From Burkholderiales bacterium (lineage in GTDB: Bacteria; Pseudomonadota; Gammaproteobacteria; Burkholderiales; Burkholderiaceae_B), in contig JAJTEM010000014.1 of assembly GCA_021299735.1 (NCBI GenBank), positions 124,001-188,000 on the forward strand: DNA of 64,000 nt, given 5' to 3'. Every line of letters begins with the position of its first letter. The first letter of the stretch is position 1. The translations under genes were made by a program, and so were the position numbers. Below the pieces are notes generated by a model. The model was not told the DNA's origin. It worked only from the letters and a program-made list of their open reading frames with translations, and did no database searches. Shown here piece after piece: positions 16,368 to 25,629 of this stretch.

Positions 16368-17825
16368 TCAATCTTCCATTTGCCGGTGGCGCGGCGGGAA
16401 ACTGACACGCATCAAGGTACCCGGCCTATCGGGATGTGTGGACTTTGGATTGTCATGAATGCTTACGTTGGCATCGTGTTGGTGTGCGGTTTCCTGCACA
16501 ATAGCCAGCCCCAGGCCCGAGCCGTCTTCGCTGGTGCCCAGCACGCGGTAAAAACGGTCGAAAACCAGGTTTCGCTCGCCTTCGGGAATGCCGGGGCCAT
16601 CGTCCTCCACTTCCAGCACAATGGCTTCGCGTTGCGGGCTGTCGTCCACCCGAACGGTTACACAGCCTTCCTCCGGGGTGTAGCGCAAGGCGTTTTCCAC
16701 CAGGTTTTTCATCATCTCGGTCAGCATCAGGGTTTGTCCGTTGACATACACCGGGTGGTCGGGCACTTCAACGCCCAGGTCGATACGCTTGTTCATGGCT
16801 TCAGGTACAAAATCACGGGTGACCGTGCGGGCAATGTGGGTTAAATCAAGCTTTTCAAATCGCAACACCGAGGGTGCCTCTGTGCGGGCCAGGGCCAGCA
16901 ACTGGTTCACCAGTCGGGTAGACCGTTCAGTGCCCACCTTCAAGCGGCGAAGGCTGCGCAGTTTGGCGGCTTCGTCGGTTTCATCGCTGAGCAATTCAAC
17001 TTGCATGCGCAGGCCGGCCAAGGGCGTTTTTAGCTGGTGGGCCGCATCGGCCACGAATCGCTTTTGGGTGTCGATGGTTTGTTCAAGCCTTTCCAGTTGC
17101 TCATTCAAGGCAGTGATCACCGGCAGCAGTTCTTCGGGTGTGTCTGTGGTTTGAAGGGCGCTCAGGTCGTCGGGTTTGCGGGCACGAATAATATCCAGCA
17201 CGTTGTTCAGTGGGGCAATGCCGCGAGAAAGGCCAAACCACACCAGCAATACAGCAAGGGGCAGAATAACAAACTGCGGCAAAATAACGCCCTTGATGAT
17301 TTCGTTGGCCAAGCTGTCGCGTTTGCCCAGTGTTTCGGCAATTTGAATCAGCATGAACCGGTTTTCGCCCACGGTGGGTAGCTCAATCCACAGGTGGCCT
17401 GCCCGGAAGTCTTCGCCGTTCACCACAATGTCCCGAAAATTAACCACGCCAATTTGCCGGGCTTCGCGCTGTGGAATAGGCAGGGTGCGTTCGTCGCCCA
17501 ATAAAAATTCGCCACTTTTACCGACCACCTGCACGCGCAAGTGGTCGGTGCCGTCGGCCAGCAAAATTTCCATGGCTTCTTTGGGAATGGCAAACTGGTT
17601 GCTGGGTGCCTGCGCGGCTACTTCTTGGGCCAGCGCGGTTATTTTGTCGTCAAGAATATGATCGAAGGGATCGTTGGCAATTGATTTGGCAACCAGGTAG
17701 GTAACACCAATGCTCATGGGCCACAAAATAAGCAGTGGGGCCAGCATCCAGTCGAGAATTTCTCCAAACAACGAGCGGCGTTGTTGCTGCCCCGAGGCCA
17801 GTGGGTTGCGCTTGTACCAGGCCAA
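16368..17825 (-). CDS. Sensor histidine kinase, TctE/QseC-like
   Basis: 485 residues. A membrane helix near 25-48 and another near 190-210 flank a periplasmic sensor of the 2CSK_N type (SIANDPFD...). A HAMP-like linker follows, then the H-box DAAHQLKTPLAGL and a HATPase domain with the N-box LVENALRYTP and G-box DDGPGIPEGE / GSGLGLAIV. The gene follows its response regulator by 13 bp. TctE-type kinases often sense tricarboxylates or related acids, but no target operon is adjacent here, so the signal is unknown. Confidence 0.9.
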   Translation of the reverse strand: MAWYKRNPLASGQQQRRSLFGEILDWMLAPLLILWPMSIGVTYLVAKSIANDPFDHILDDKITALAQEVAAQAPSNQFAIPKEAMEILLADGTDHLRVQVVGKSGEFLLGDERTLPIPQREARQIGVVNFRDIVVNGEDFRAGHLWIELPTVGENRFMLIQIAETLGKRDSLANEIIKGVILPQFVILPLAVLLVWFGLSRGIAPLNNVLDIIRARKPDDLSALQTTDTPEELLPVITALNEQLERLEQTIDTQKRFVADAAHQLKTPLAGLRMQVELLSDETDEAAKLRSLRRLKVGTERSTRLVNQLLALARTEAPSVLRFEKLDLTHIARTVTRDFVPEAMNKRIDLGVEVPDHPVYVNGQTLMLTEMMKNLVENALRYTPEEGCVTVRVDDSPQREAIVLEVEDDGPGIPEGERNLVFDRFYRVLGTSEDGSGLGLAIVQETAHQHDANVSIHDNPKSTHPDRPGTLMRVSFPPRHRQMED

Positions 17826-17838
17826 TCAGGAACCCGCC

Positions 17839-18531
17839 TTATGAATTGGCACTGGTTTCTTTTTCAACAAATTTTTCAAGGCAATAACCCAGGCCACGCA
17901 CAGTGGCAATTCGTACACCGTTGACTTCAATTTTTTTGCGAAGGCGGTGAATGTAAACCTCGATCGCGTTGTTGCTTACTTCTTCGCCCCATTCACACAA
18001 ATGGTCTACGAATTGTTCTTTGCTGACCAGGCGGCCCACGCGTTGAAGCAACACTTCGAGCAAGCCTACTTCACGCGCTGAAAGGTCGAGCATGTCGTCG
18101 TTAATATAGGCAATGCGGCCCACTTGGTCGAAGGTGAGGGGGCCGTGTTTCCAGATGCTGGCGCCGCCACCCGTGCCACGCCTGGCGAGCGCGCGTACCC
18201 GTGCTTCAAGTTCTTTCAGGTCGAAGGGTTTGGCCATGTAGTCGTCTGCCCCGGCATCCAGGCCTTGCACCCGTTGTTCCACGCTGTCGGCTGCAGTCAG
18301 AATTAGAACTGGCATGTTGTTACCGCGCGCGCGAAGGCGGCGTAGCACTTCAAGCCCGCTCATTTTGGGCAGGCCCAAGTCGAGTATTAAAATATCGTAG
18401 TTCATGGTGGTCAGCGCGGTGTCGGTGTCGCTGCCTTTGAACATGCAATCCACGGCATAGCCAGCTTGCCGCAGCGATTGCGACAAACCTTCAGACAGCA
18501 GGCTGTCGTCTTCAGCCAGAAGTATTTTCAT
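17839..18531 (-). CDS. Response regulator, OmpR/TctD family
   Basis: 230 residues. The receiver domain spans residues 1-115 with acidic pocket E7, D8, D9, phosphorylation site D51 in ILILDLGLP and K102-region AKPFDLKELEARV. The C-terminal winged-helix DNA-binding domain (about 130-222) has LSAREVGLLEVLL and EVYIHRLRKKIE. It is encoded directly upstream of the histidine kinase and forms a two-component pair with it. The long receiver-effector linker includes a glycine-rich RRGTGGGAS. Confidence 0.93.
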   Translation of the reverse strand: MKILLAEDDSLLSEGLSQSLRQAGYAVDCMFKGSDTDTALTTMNYDILILDLGLPKMSGLEVLRRLRARGNNMPVLILTAADSVEQRVQGLDAGADDYMAKPFDLKELEARVRALARRGTGGGASIWKHGPLTFDQVGRIAYINDDMLDLSAREVGLLEVLLQRVGRLVSKEQFVDHLCEWGEEVSNNAIEVYIHRLRKKIEVNGVRIATVRGLGYCLEKFVEKETSANS

Positions 18532-18602
18532 CCCTGTCTCCTCAGTGCAGGCCGGCCAGTTTGGCTCTTTTTACCTGAACATGAATATGTGTTGCCTTGA
18601 TT

Positions 18603-19463
18603 CTAGCCTGAAAGTGCCTCGGCTTTTGCGGCTTGAATTGCGTCACGGGTGTTTCGTGCTTCAAGCGCGGCGGCACTTGCAAAACCAGCCTTGTTGCTGG
18701 CGTACAAAATGGCGCGTGATGAATTAATCAACAGCCCCCAACCCTGGCTGCACAGGCCATTTTTCACGGTGTTGACCAAATCGCCGCCTTGGGCACCAAT
18801 GCCGGGCACCAGCAGCGGTGAATCGCCAACGATTCCGCGCACGGTTCTGATTTCCTCGGGGTAAGTGGCACCTACAACGAGGCCCACTTGCTGGTGGGGG
18901 TTCCAGGTGGTGGTGGCTAGCCTGGCAACAGTTTGGTAAAGCGGTTCCTGTTTTTCTGTGTTCAGGAATTGGAGGTCGTTACCACCCGGGTTGGAGGTGC
19001 GGCACAGCAGAAACAGGCCACGGTCGGCATAGGCATGGTAGGGCTCGACGGAATCGCTGCCCATATAAGGGCTTAGGGTGACGCTGTCGGCTTTGTAACG
19101 CTCGAACGCTTCAAGCGCGTATTGCTTGGCTGTGGCGCCAATGTCGCCGCGCTTGGCATCCAGAATGGTGGTGGCGTGGGGTGCAATTTCATTGGCATAG
19201 GCCAAAATGTTTTCCAGTGCGGCTTCAGCCCGGTTGGCCGCAAAGTAGGCAATTTGGGGTTTGAATGAACAGGCGAATTCGGCGGTCGCTTTCACAATTT
19301 CCATGCAGAACCGTTCAATTTCCGCAGGGCTGGTGCCATAGCCTTCAGGCATGCGGGAAATGTCGGGATCCAGGCCCACACACAACATGGAGTTGCTGTG
19401 TTGCCAACTGTGCGCAAGGCGTTGCGGGAATGATTTAAATTCGGAAAAGCGATTGCTGGCCAT
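18603..19463 (-). CDS. pyrF: Orotidine 5'-phosphate decarboxylase
   Basis: 286 residues. It makes UMP from OMP, the last step of de novo pyrimidine synthesis. The catalytic motif LDAKRGDIGATA and the early CVGLDPD phosphate/base loop are present, along with VPGIGAQGG near the C-terminus. Length and motif order fit the longer type-2 PyrF subfamily (about 270-280 residues) rather than the E. coli type. The gene stands alone, 71 bp from the start of the response-regulator gene on the same strand. Confidence 0.95.
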   Translation of the reverse strand: MASNRFSEFKSFPQRLAHSWQHSNSMLCVGLDPDISRMPEGYGTSPAEIERFCMEIVKATAEFACSFKPQIAYFAANRAEAALENILAYANEIAPHATTILDAKRGDIGATAKQYALEAFERYKADSVTLSPYMGSDSVEPYHAYADRGLFLLCRTSNPGGNDLQFLNTEKQEPLYQTVARLATTTWNPHQQVGLVVGATYPEEIRTVRGIVGDSPLLVPGIGAQGGDLVNTVKNGLCSQGWGLLINSSRAILYASNKAGFASAAALEARNTRDAIQAAKAEALSG

Positions 19464-19579
19464 TGCATGCGGAAACAGTTGGAAGGTGCCAGTATTGTAC
19501 AGGATCAGGGCAAGCCCCTAGGTGCAAAGTTGGGCTGATGCACTACACTGGGGCCCTTACTGAATGATCGTTCATTTTT

Positions 19580-20470
19580 GTGCCAGCAGCAAAATTATCC
19601 CTACCGCAAATCCAGTTACTCCTTGGCATTACTGCACTGTGGGGCTTCAATTGGCCCGTGATGAAGTACGCGGTGACGCAGTACCCACCTTTGCATTTTC
19701 GTACCCTGTGCATGTTGTTTGGCATGGTGGCCATGTGGTTTGTGGCCCGGCAAATGAAGGTGTCGCTAAAAGTACCCCGTGAAATGTGGGGCAGGCTTGC
19801 ATTGCTTTGTATTCCCAACATGATTGGCTGGCACTTGTTCTGCATTCTTGCGGTGAAGGAGTTAAGTTCTGGCCGCGCTGCCATTTTGGGCTACACCATG
19901 CCGGTGTGGGCGGTGCTCTCGGGCCTTGCATTTGCGCACCCGGTTGGCCGACGTGGTTGGGTGGGCTTAAGCCTGGCGATGGTGGCGGCCATGTTGCTGC
20001 TTTCTTCTGAATTCGCTGCCATTGCCGGCAGCCCTTTGGGCGTTGCTTTAATGTTGATTGCGGCGGCTTGTTGGGGCTTTGGCACTACGCTGATTCGGCA
20101 TTACCCAACGGGTTTGCATGCACTTACATTCACCCACGCCATGATGCCGCCCACTATCATCGTGATGGGTTTGGCAGCTTTTTGGTTTGAGGGAGCCGAG
20201 GTGGGAGCACCGCAAGGCTGGTCGCAATGGTGGCCTATTTTTTACAATGCGTTTGGTGTGTTCGCATTTTGCCAAGTGGCCTGGTTTAGCCTGGCGAAGT
20301 CGTTGCCACCTGTGGTGTCGAGTTTGTCGATCATGATTATTCCGGTGGTGGGTGTGATGGCTGGCAGCTTCTTTTTGGGCGAAGTGCCACATTGGCCCGA
20401 CTTTGCTGCTTTGGTGTTGATACTTGGGGCGATGGCGGTAATTTTGGTGCCTGGTCGGAAGGGGGGCTGA
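19580..20470 (+). CDS. DMT-superfamily transporter (EamA domains)
   Basis: 296 residues from a GTG start. Ten hydrophobic helices are arranged as two EamA repeats. The first contains ALWGFNWPVMKYAV, typical of the drug/metabolite transporter superfamily; the second begins near ALMLIAAACWGFGTTL. Members export amino acids or metabolites; the substrate cannot be assigned. The gene is divergently placed from pyrF, and the 117 bp between them should hold both promoters. It is followed, 57 bp after the stop, by palindromic repeat copy A1. Confidence 0.88.
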   Translation: MPAAKLSLPQIQLLLGITALWGFNWPVMKYAVTQYPPLHFRTLCMLFGMVAMWFVARQMKVSLKVPREMWGRLALLCIPNMIGWHLFCILAVKELSSGRAAILGYTMPVWAVLSGLAFAHPVGRRGWVGLSLAMVAAMLLLSSEFAAIAGSPLGVALMLIAAACWGFGTTLIRHYPTGLHALTFTHAMMPPTIIVMGLAAFWFEGAEVGAPQGWSQWWPIFYNAFGVFAFCQVAWFSLAKSLPPVVSSLSIMIIPVVGVMAGSFFLGEVPHWPDFAALVLILGAMAVILVPGRKGG

Positions 20471-20526
20471 TTCGTTTGGCGCCGTTGCCAACTTATCGCC
20501 AACTCGTTGGGGTTTCAATCCTTGTC

Positions 20527-20733
20527 GCCAACTCAACGGGGTTGCCTGATTCCTCACTGAAAACCGCTGTATCCCTTGTTGAAGCAAGGCATTCAATTCA
20601 CCCAAGCCCGACAAAAAAGATGGTCGGGTCTTGGGTGTCGCCAACAGGCGAGCATTGAAGCCTTGATTCAAACGGGGCGGTTTTCTTGAAGTTCGGAACA
20701 GGCAAACCCACTGCCGAGTTGGCTTGAACTGGC
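20527..20733 (-). repeat. Palindromic three-way-junction repeat, copy A1
   Basis: A 207 bp block almost identical (about five substitutions, no indels) to 30101-30307. It folds back on itself. The outer arms are GCCAACTC (20527-20534) with GAGTTGGC (20716-20723), and GGGGTTGCCTG with CAGGCAAACCC. Inner arms are GAAAACCGC (20559-20567) with GCGGTTTTC (20677-20685). A further stem is 20585-20596 with 20655-20665. The centre holds a short hairpin CGCC..GGCG and a strong 13-bp hairpin at 20600-20636. Read on the minus strand, its arm CTTCAAGAAAACC..CCCGTTTGAAT matches repeat B1, so all copies belong to one family. Confidence 0.85.
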
Positions 20734-20736
20734 CCG

Positions 20737-20780
20737 TGCTGCTCGATCGGCAGCGATGTCGCGATCGCTTTGCCTTCAAG
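20737..20780 (+). repeat. Truncated left arm of the palindromic repeat (B type)
   Basis: These 44 bp match 30400-30443, the left arm of copy B1, with a few substitutions, and then stop before the rest of the element. The partner arm is missing, so this is a broken copy lying against the 3' end of the cupin gene. It shows that the A-plus-B arrangement at 30.1-30.6 kb once existed here too. Confidence 0.7.
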
Positions 20781-20784
20781 CAAA

Positions 20785-21747
20785 TCAAAGACCTATCATG
20801 TCGGCTGGTTTGTTGGCTTTGAAAGCGCGGTACAGGTTGGCCACATTGGCCTTGCCTGTTATGTCGACCGCATACCTGCGCAAACTGCTTGCCTTCTCGG
20901 TTTCATGTTGTATTCCATCCATTTCGCGATAGTAATGCACGCTGATAGCGATGTCGTTACCAATGTTCTCCAGCCGGTGAACTGTGTTGAGTTCATGTTC
21001 GTTAAACCCGTCCGCAGACCCTGTTTCTCTGCGTTGTCGACCGGTTTCAATCGCAAGTGGGGAGTTTTTGCGAAAGCCTTCAATCGGGCAGTAGGTGGTT
21101 TCTTCAAGCGTGCCTTGAAGTACATAGCTTGCACACGGTGCAATGTGGTTGTGCAGCTTGGTTCTTTGCCCGCGCTGGTGATTGATCAGTTTGGATGACT
21201 GGGCTTGTTGATTGTTTGTTACTGGTGATTCTGCCGTTTGTTTTGGCAAGAAAACAAACAATTGAAGGCAATGGGGTAGCGGTGTGTTGGAGTTGGAATA
21301 GAGCAGAAATTTGGCATAGCCGTTTTTGTGATTGTTCTTGGCTTGGTAATGCGCAAGGTTGAGTTGCTTGTTGTCTTTCATGCCCATCAACATGTCGGTC
21401 AGCTTTTCGCCCAACAAATTCTGGAATTCGTTTTCATCGAGTGCAGGGTTGGCCGCACGCAGTTTATTGATTTCATGGGTAACCGCGATTGTGTTTTGTG
21501 CATGAACCACCATTCCGGAAAGGGGCAGCAGATTGTGTTCGTAGTCAGCCCGTGCGCCTGTGTAGGCCTGGTTGTCCAGATAGTCTTGAATATCAGCCTG
21601 TGTAATTGTTCCGCGTGAAAAGTTTGACTCAACCAAGGCCTGTCGCAGTTCATTTTCAAGCGGGTTACTCGCCGCGACAGTAAATGGATGTTGCTGATTG
21701 GTGGACGGGGTGAATTGATGAATTCTTGTTGAAATTGTATTCGTCAT
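20785..21747 (-). CDS. Protein with a cysteine-dioxygenase-like cupin and an unknown N-terminal region
   Basis: 320 residues. The C-terminal part (about 190-300) has KLHNHIAPCASYVLQGTLEET and, later, VHRLENIGNDIAISVHYY. This is the spacing and wording of the two cupin motifs of cysteine dioxygenases: histidine ligands H-x-H, then a histidine in H-R-x-E-N. The N-terminal ~180 residues are polar, helical and unfamiliar, and contain no signal peptide or membrane helix. A thiol-dioxygenase function is possible but the key tyrosine/cysteine pair cannot be confirmed by eye. The gene follows the large unknown gene at 21840 by 92 bp on the same strand, so the two may be co-transcribed. Confidence 0.6.
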   Translation of the reverse strand: MTNTISTRIHQFTPSTNQQHPFTVAASNPLENELRQALVESNFSRGTITQADIQDYLDNQAYTGARADYEHNLLPLSGMVVHAQNTIAVTHEINKLRAANPALDENEFQNLLGEKLTDMLMGMKDNKQLNLAHYQAKNNHKNGYAKFLLYSNSNTPLPHCLQLFVFLPKQTAESPVTNNQQAQSSKLINHQRGQRTKLHNHIAPCASYVLQGTLEETTYCPIEGFRKNSPLAIETGRQRRETGSADGFNEHELNTVHRLENIGNDIAISVHYYREMDGIQHETEKASSLRRYAVDITGKANVANLYRAFKANKPADMIGL

Positions 21748-21839
21748 GCTTTCCCATTTGTGAAAAAAAAGAGGATGCTAAAAGCCAGCGACAAAAAGTG
21801 GAAGTAATTAAATGATCTATTCATATAACGCACGCATGA

Positions 21840-24407
21840 TTACATCAGTCTGCTGTGAGCATAAACGCCTTCGGCCTGTTGAATCGATTCCAGCCTCGCT
21901 GCAGCGTGAAGCCCGTTTTGCTGGGTGATATCTGATCGATCGTACACCCTGAACGAGGTTTCCTGATAAGACGATTTGCTATTCAGCAACACTTCTATTC
22001 TTTGCCGCGCGCTGTCGGGTATCAGTTTTTCAAAGTCGTTTTCGCTTTGGTCATGCAACTCAATCAAGCCGTGTAGCGCGTCAATTTCCCGTGCAATATT
22101 GGGGCGAAGTTCGCAACGTGCCGCGAAAGTGTGTGTCACTTGTAAATGTTTTTCGGTGTCGTTTAAAAATTCAAGAATTTCCGTGCGTGTGGTGTCCATG
22201 GATTTTCCTGCTTGGGCTGCTTTCTCGCTCGCCCAAATATCCAGCCGGTCAAGCACGGATTTGCGGAAATCTGAAAATGATTGGTACTCGATCTCATAGA
22301 ATGACATGCTGGAAATTTTTCCGTCTTGGTAAACGATGTCTCGTTTGATGTGTCTTCCTGCATTTGCCCAGTCGCTAGAGCCACTCAATCCATCCAGGCT
22401 GGCAACATTAAGCCGAATGGGTTCAGACATGCCGGCGATTCGCGTTTCCAGTCGAGCTTCAGCGACTGCCTGGAAACGTTTGCCAGTGACATTCCGATGC
22501 ACCTGTATTGCACCATTTTGATCAATGTGATGACGTTCTATTCTGGAATGAAAGTGAGCGCCTTGTTCAGCGTGAGCGGCAACTTTACCGATTCCAAATT
22601 TGACGCCCGCATTGACCTCTACCCCTGCAGCCATGGACTGTTTGTTTTCCCCTGCGGAGCCAATCAAATTTACACTCAATTCCGGATAACGTGCCAGCAA
22701 GGTGCGAAGTACGCTACCGTCGTTCACAGAGCCTTGTGAAAGTTCCATGAGGTCTTGCAACATGGCTTTGAATCGAACTTTTAACTCTGCTTCTTTGCCC
22801 CGTTCGCGTGGCATTCTTAACACCACGCCCCTGTCTTGACGTTGTTCTCTTGACCATGGCTTGGCGTATGCGCCAGCTGTAACCTCCAAGGGGCCAACAC
22901 TTGGACCAACTGCAGCACCCAAGCCTGCCTGCGTGTGGCGGGCGGTTGAAGAGTAAAGATGCAATTCAAGGTTATAAGGTGGCATGGCCAGTTCTATGCC
23001 CGCTGTGCGCATTCTTAGCCAACGTACGTCCAGTTTCACCCGAAGCAGCAGGCTGGAAACTATGTTGCTGACAACTGCACTGACGCCTTTTGTACCAAAA
23101 CCGGCAACACCTCCAGCCACAAAGCGAACACGTGATGCACCCTGGATTCGATCAATCACGTGTTCCAGGTGCGAGAGTATTTGATCGCGATTGGGCCGCT
23201 GAGGTTGATGCTTAATATTCTTCCCAACCGCTTCACGCATCTGTTGGATCGATTCGTCGATCACTGTTCTGCGTTTCACAAAGCCAGCTCGATTTAGTTT
23301 GCCATTGATTGCTTCGAAATGTTTCAGAATGCGTAAATGGCCTCGTGAACCTGATGGCTGTGACAGCGTTGTGGCCCATGCCTCGAATTTTTCGAGTTGC
23401 TTGACCAGCTTTTGTTTTTTTGCCTTGTCCCTCGATGCATAACGAAAATAAGGGTTGTATGCCAGTTCATCCAGTTGTTGCGTGTGAAATTTTTTGATCT
23501 CAGTCAGTGCACTTTGAAGTGCAGTGTTGAAGTTGTTGGTGTGAATTCGAATATCCGTTCTGTCCGCACCCATGTATCCGAACTTCATGGCACCGAAGGG
23601 TGTTTTTTTTAGCAACGGCATGCGAAGCTTGTACCACGCCTGGTTTTCACTGCGTGTAATCCAGGTGCCCAGTTTACACAGGCGTGCATCAATTTCAAGA
23701 AAGGTACTGTCATTTCCAGTGTTGTGCAGACCATTGCGGAATGCATTGCAGGCCCAGGCATTTTCCCTTGCCAAATTATACCGTCCGTTCAGCTGGTCCA
23801 AGCAGTGCTGTACAGCCCTTATCCTTACTTCATCATTTCTGTTCTGGATATTCAATTCTGCGTCGCTGGCGCGTGCAAGCAATGTTAATAGCCGCTGTTG
23901 TTCCGCGTTGGGTTTGAATCGAAGTCCGGTGAGCGCCAGCACCTCGCTGCTGTTGGGAAGCTTGGCGATGGATGCATAAATACGCCAATATGGGCTGTTT
24001 TTCAGCATCGACATCGGCCTGTTTTGAAGATAAGCCAACGGACTGAACTCAATCAACTGTTGTTTTAGTTCACTGACAGGAATACCTGTTGAGCTGCTTT
24101 CACGGCTCAATATGGTGTTTAGCGACTGCTGGTTGAGCGCATCTGGGTTGCCAGTTGCAAAAAAATACTGTCCGGTTTGACCAGTGGTTGTAGATGCAGA
24201 ATGGTGTTGAATCTGCCTGCTTTGTATTTGGCGCGACTGAATCCGATTGATAACCGGGGCTGAACCAGATTGGCTTGCATGAACGTTCACTATTTGTTTG
24301 CGGGTAACACCAAGCTTGCATGGTCCAAGCCTGGAAACGTTTTCCTGTGGGCCAAGTTCGGTTAGCAGATTAAAGTTTGAGGGCAAGGTTGGTGCGATTG
24401 AGGCCAT
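21840..24407 (-). CDS. Large protein of unknown function
   Basis: 855 residues, not recognised. There is no signal peptide. The first ~100 residues are S/T/Q rich and include a tandem IQSRQ IQSRQ repeat, like a flexible N-terminal secretion region. The middle (about 330-430) is helical with many K/R. A glycine/alanine-rich stretch (about 440-460, VRFVAGGVAGFGTKG) could insert in a membrane. Later blocks such as GAAVGPSVGPLEVTAGAYAKP and GVEVNAGVKFGIGKVAAHAEQ alternate like amphipathic strands. This composition recalls secreted effectors or pore-like proteins, but that is inference from composition only. It is divergent from the sulfate-binding gene, with 184 bp between. Confidence 0.6.
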   Translation of the reverse strand: MASIAPTLPSNFNLLTELGPQENVSRLGPCKLGVTRKQIVNVHASQSGSAPVINRIQSRQIQSRQIQHHSASTTTGQTGQYFFATGNPDALNQQSLNTILSRESSSTGIPVSELKQQLIEFSPLAYLQNRPMSMLKNSPYWRIYASIAKLPNSSEVLALTGLRFKPNAEQQRLLTLLARASDAELNIQNRNDEVRIRAVQHCLDQLNGRYNLARENAWACNAFRNGLHNTGNDSTFLEIDARLCKLGTWITRSENQAWYKLRMPLLKKTPFGAMKFGYMGADRTDIRIHTNNFNTALQSALTEIKKFHTQQLDELAYNPYFRYASRDKAKKQKLVKQLEKFEAWATTLSQPSGSRGHLRILKHFEAINGKLNRAGFVKRRTVIDESIQQMREAVGKNIKHQPQRPNRDQILSHLEHVIDRIQGASRVRFVAGGVAGFGTKGVSAVVSNIVSSLLLRVKLDVRWLRMRTAGIELAMPPYNLELHLYSSTARHTQAGLGAAVGPSVGPLEVTAGAYAKPWSREQRQDRGVVLRMPRERGKEAELKVRFKAMLQDLMELSQGSVNDGSVLRTLLARYPELSVNLIGSAGENKQSMAAGVEVNAGVKFGIGKVAAHAEQGAHFHSRIERHHIDQNGAIQVHRNVTGKRFQAVAEARLETRIAGMSEPIRLNVASLDGLSGSSDWANAGRHIKRDIVYQDGKISSMSFYEIEYQSFSDFRKSVLDRLDIWASEKAAQAGKSMDTTRTEILEFLNDTEKHLQVTHTFAARCELRPNIAREIDALHGLIELHDQSENDFEKLIPDSARQRIEVLLNSKSSYQETSFRVYDRSDITQQNGLHAAARLESIQQAEGVYAHSRLM

Positions 24408-24486
24408 TTGACAGTTCGCTTGAAAGTGAAGTTGGGCGGATCTTAGGCGCGTGTGAACGGTCTTGTAAAAGAACTTCTTTGTCTAT

Positions 24487-24511
24487 GCTTATGAAGTACA
24501 AATCGAATAAG
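24487..24511 (+). promoter_or_regulatory. Inverted repeat upstream of the sulfate-binding gene
   Basis: GCTTAT (24487-24492) and ATAAGC (24506-24511) form an interrupted dyad about 80 bp upstream of the sulfate-binding protein start. The related dyad upstream of cysT (26315-26329) suggests a shared regulator such as CysB. This is weak evidence from pattern alone. Confidence 0.3.
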
Positions 24512-24591
24512 CAAAGAAGATTTACTTCGTTTGCTTTGCGCTTCGCTTTCCATAACATCCTGCCATCGACTCACTTTTGGAAGGAACTCTC

Positions 24592-25611
24592 ATGAATTAC
24601 GCACACTGGATTCGCCGCTTTTTCTCGGTCGGCTTGATTTCTTCGCTGGCTTTGGTTCAACCTGCTTTTGCAAATATTGAATTGCTTAATGTTTCATACG
24701 ACCCAACGCGCGAGTTGTATCAGGAATTCAACCCAGCCTTTGCCAAGTACTGGAAAGAAAAAACTGGTGAAACAGTCACTATCAAACAAAGCCATGGTGG
24801 TGCAGGCAAGCAGGCCCGCGCTGTAATCGATGGCTTGGAAGCGGATGTGGTAACGCTTGCTTTGGCTTACGACATTGATGCGATTGCAGAGAAAACCGGG
24901 AAAATTCCAGGCGATTGGCAAAAAAAGTTGGCCAACAACAGCTCGCCTTACACTTCAACGATTGTGTTTCTGGTGCGCAAGGGTAATCCCAAAAATATCA
25001 AAGACTGGGATGATTTGGTGAAGCCCGGCATTCAAGTAATCACGCCCAACCCGAAAACCTCCGGTGGTGCACGCTGGAATTATTTGGCTGCCTGGGGTTA
25101 TGCCTTAAAGAAGCCGGGTGGTACCGAAGCCAAAGCCAAGGAATTTGTGACCACCTTGTACAAGAATGTACCGGTTCTGGATTCTGGCGCCCGCGGTTCA
25201 ACAAACACGTTTGTTCAACGAAACATTGGTGATGTATTTATTTCCTGGGAAAACGAAGCTTTCCTGGCGATCAACGAGCTTGGCAAAGACAAATTCGAAA
25301 TCATCGTGCCATCGGTGTCAATTCTTGCTGAGCCGCCTGTGGCTTTGGTGAAGGGCAATGCCGACAGAAAAGGAACTACGGTGGTGGCCCAAGCCTACCT
25401 TGATTACCTGTATTCACCTGTGGGGCAACAAATTGCGGCTTCTAACTACTATCGCCCCAGCAAGCCCGAGCTGGTTACCAACAAAGCGGATTTAACTCGC
25501 TTTCCGAAAGTGAAGCTTTTCACGATTGATGAAGTGTTTGGTGGTTGGCAAAAAGCCCAGAAAACCCACTTTGAAGACGGTGGTGTATTCGATCAAATCT
25601 TCAAGCGTTAA
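24592..25611 (+). CDS. sbp: Sulfate ABC transporter, periplasmic substrate-binding protein
   Basis: 339 residues from ATG 24592, with AAGGAA seven bases upstream; a slightly longer TTG frame is less likely. Signal peptide residues 1-28 end at AFA. The mature start [18 protein letters not shown] and the later [27 protein letters not shown] are diagnostic of sulfate/thiosulfate-binding proteins (Sbp/CysP). It binds sulfate in the periplasm and delivers it to the CysTW permease encoded downstream. A hydrolase gene lies between it and cysT. Confidence 0.95.
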   Translation: MNYAHWIRRFFSVGLISSLALVQPAFANIELLNVSYDPTRELYQEFNPAFAKYWKEKTGETVTIKQSHGGAGKQARAVIDGLEADVVTLALAYDIDAIAEKTGKIPGDWQKKLANNSSPYTSTIVFLVRKGNPKNIKDWDDLVKPGIQVITPNPKTSGGARWNYLAAWGYALKKPGGTEAKAKEFVTTLYKNVPVLDSGARGSTNTFVQRNIGDVFISWENEAFLAINELGKDKFEIIVPSVSILAEPPVALVKGNADRKGTTVVAQAYLDYLYSPVGQQIAASNYYRPSKPELVTNKADLTRFPKVKLFTIDEVFGGWQKAQKTHFEDGGVFDQIFKR

Positions 25612-25629
25612 CTTTCTGAAGGGGTGAAT

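Noticed and set aside
15261-16844. Long plus-strand frames opposite phoH and the kinase
   Set aside because: The minus-strand genes have complete catalytic motifs; these frames are low-complexity shadows.
18124-18306. Possible CRISPR-like or tandem short repeats anywhere in the window
   Set aside because: I looked for regularly spaced direct repeats and found none. Repetition here and in the glycine-rich region at 37.5 kb is coding bias.
20048-20788. 246-residue minus-strand frame crossing repeat A1
   Set aside because: It overlaps the DMT transporter antisense and reads through the palindromic repeat. The part shared with the frame at 30003-30356 reflects the duplicated DNA repeat, not a conserved protein.
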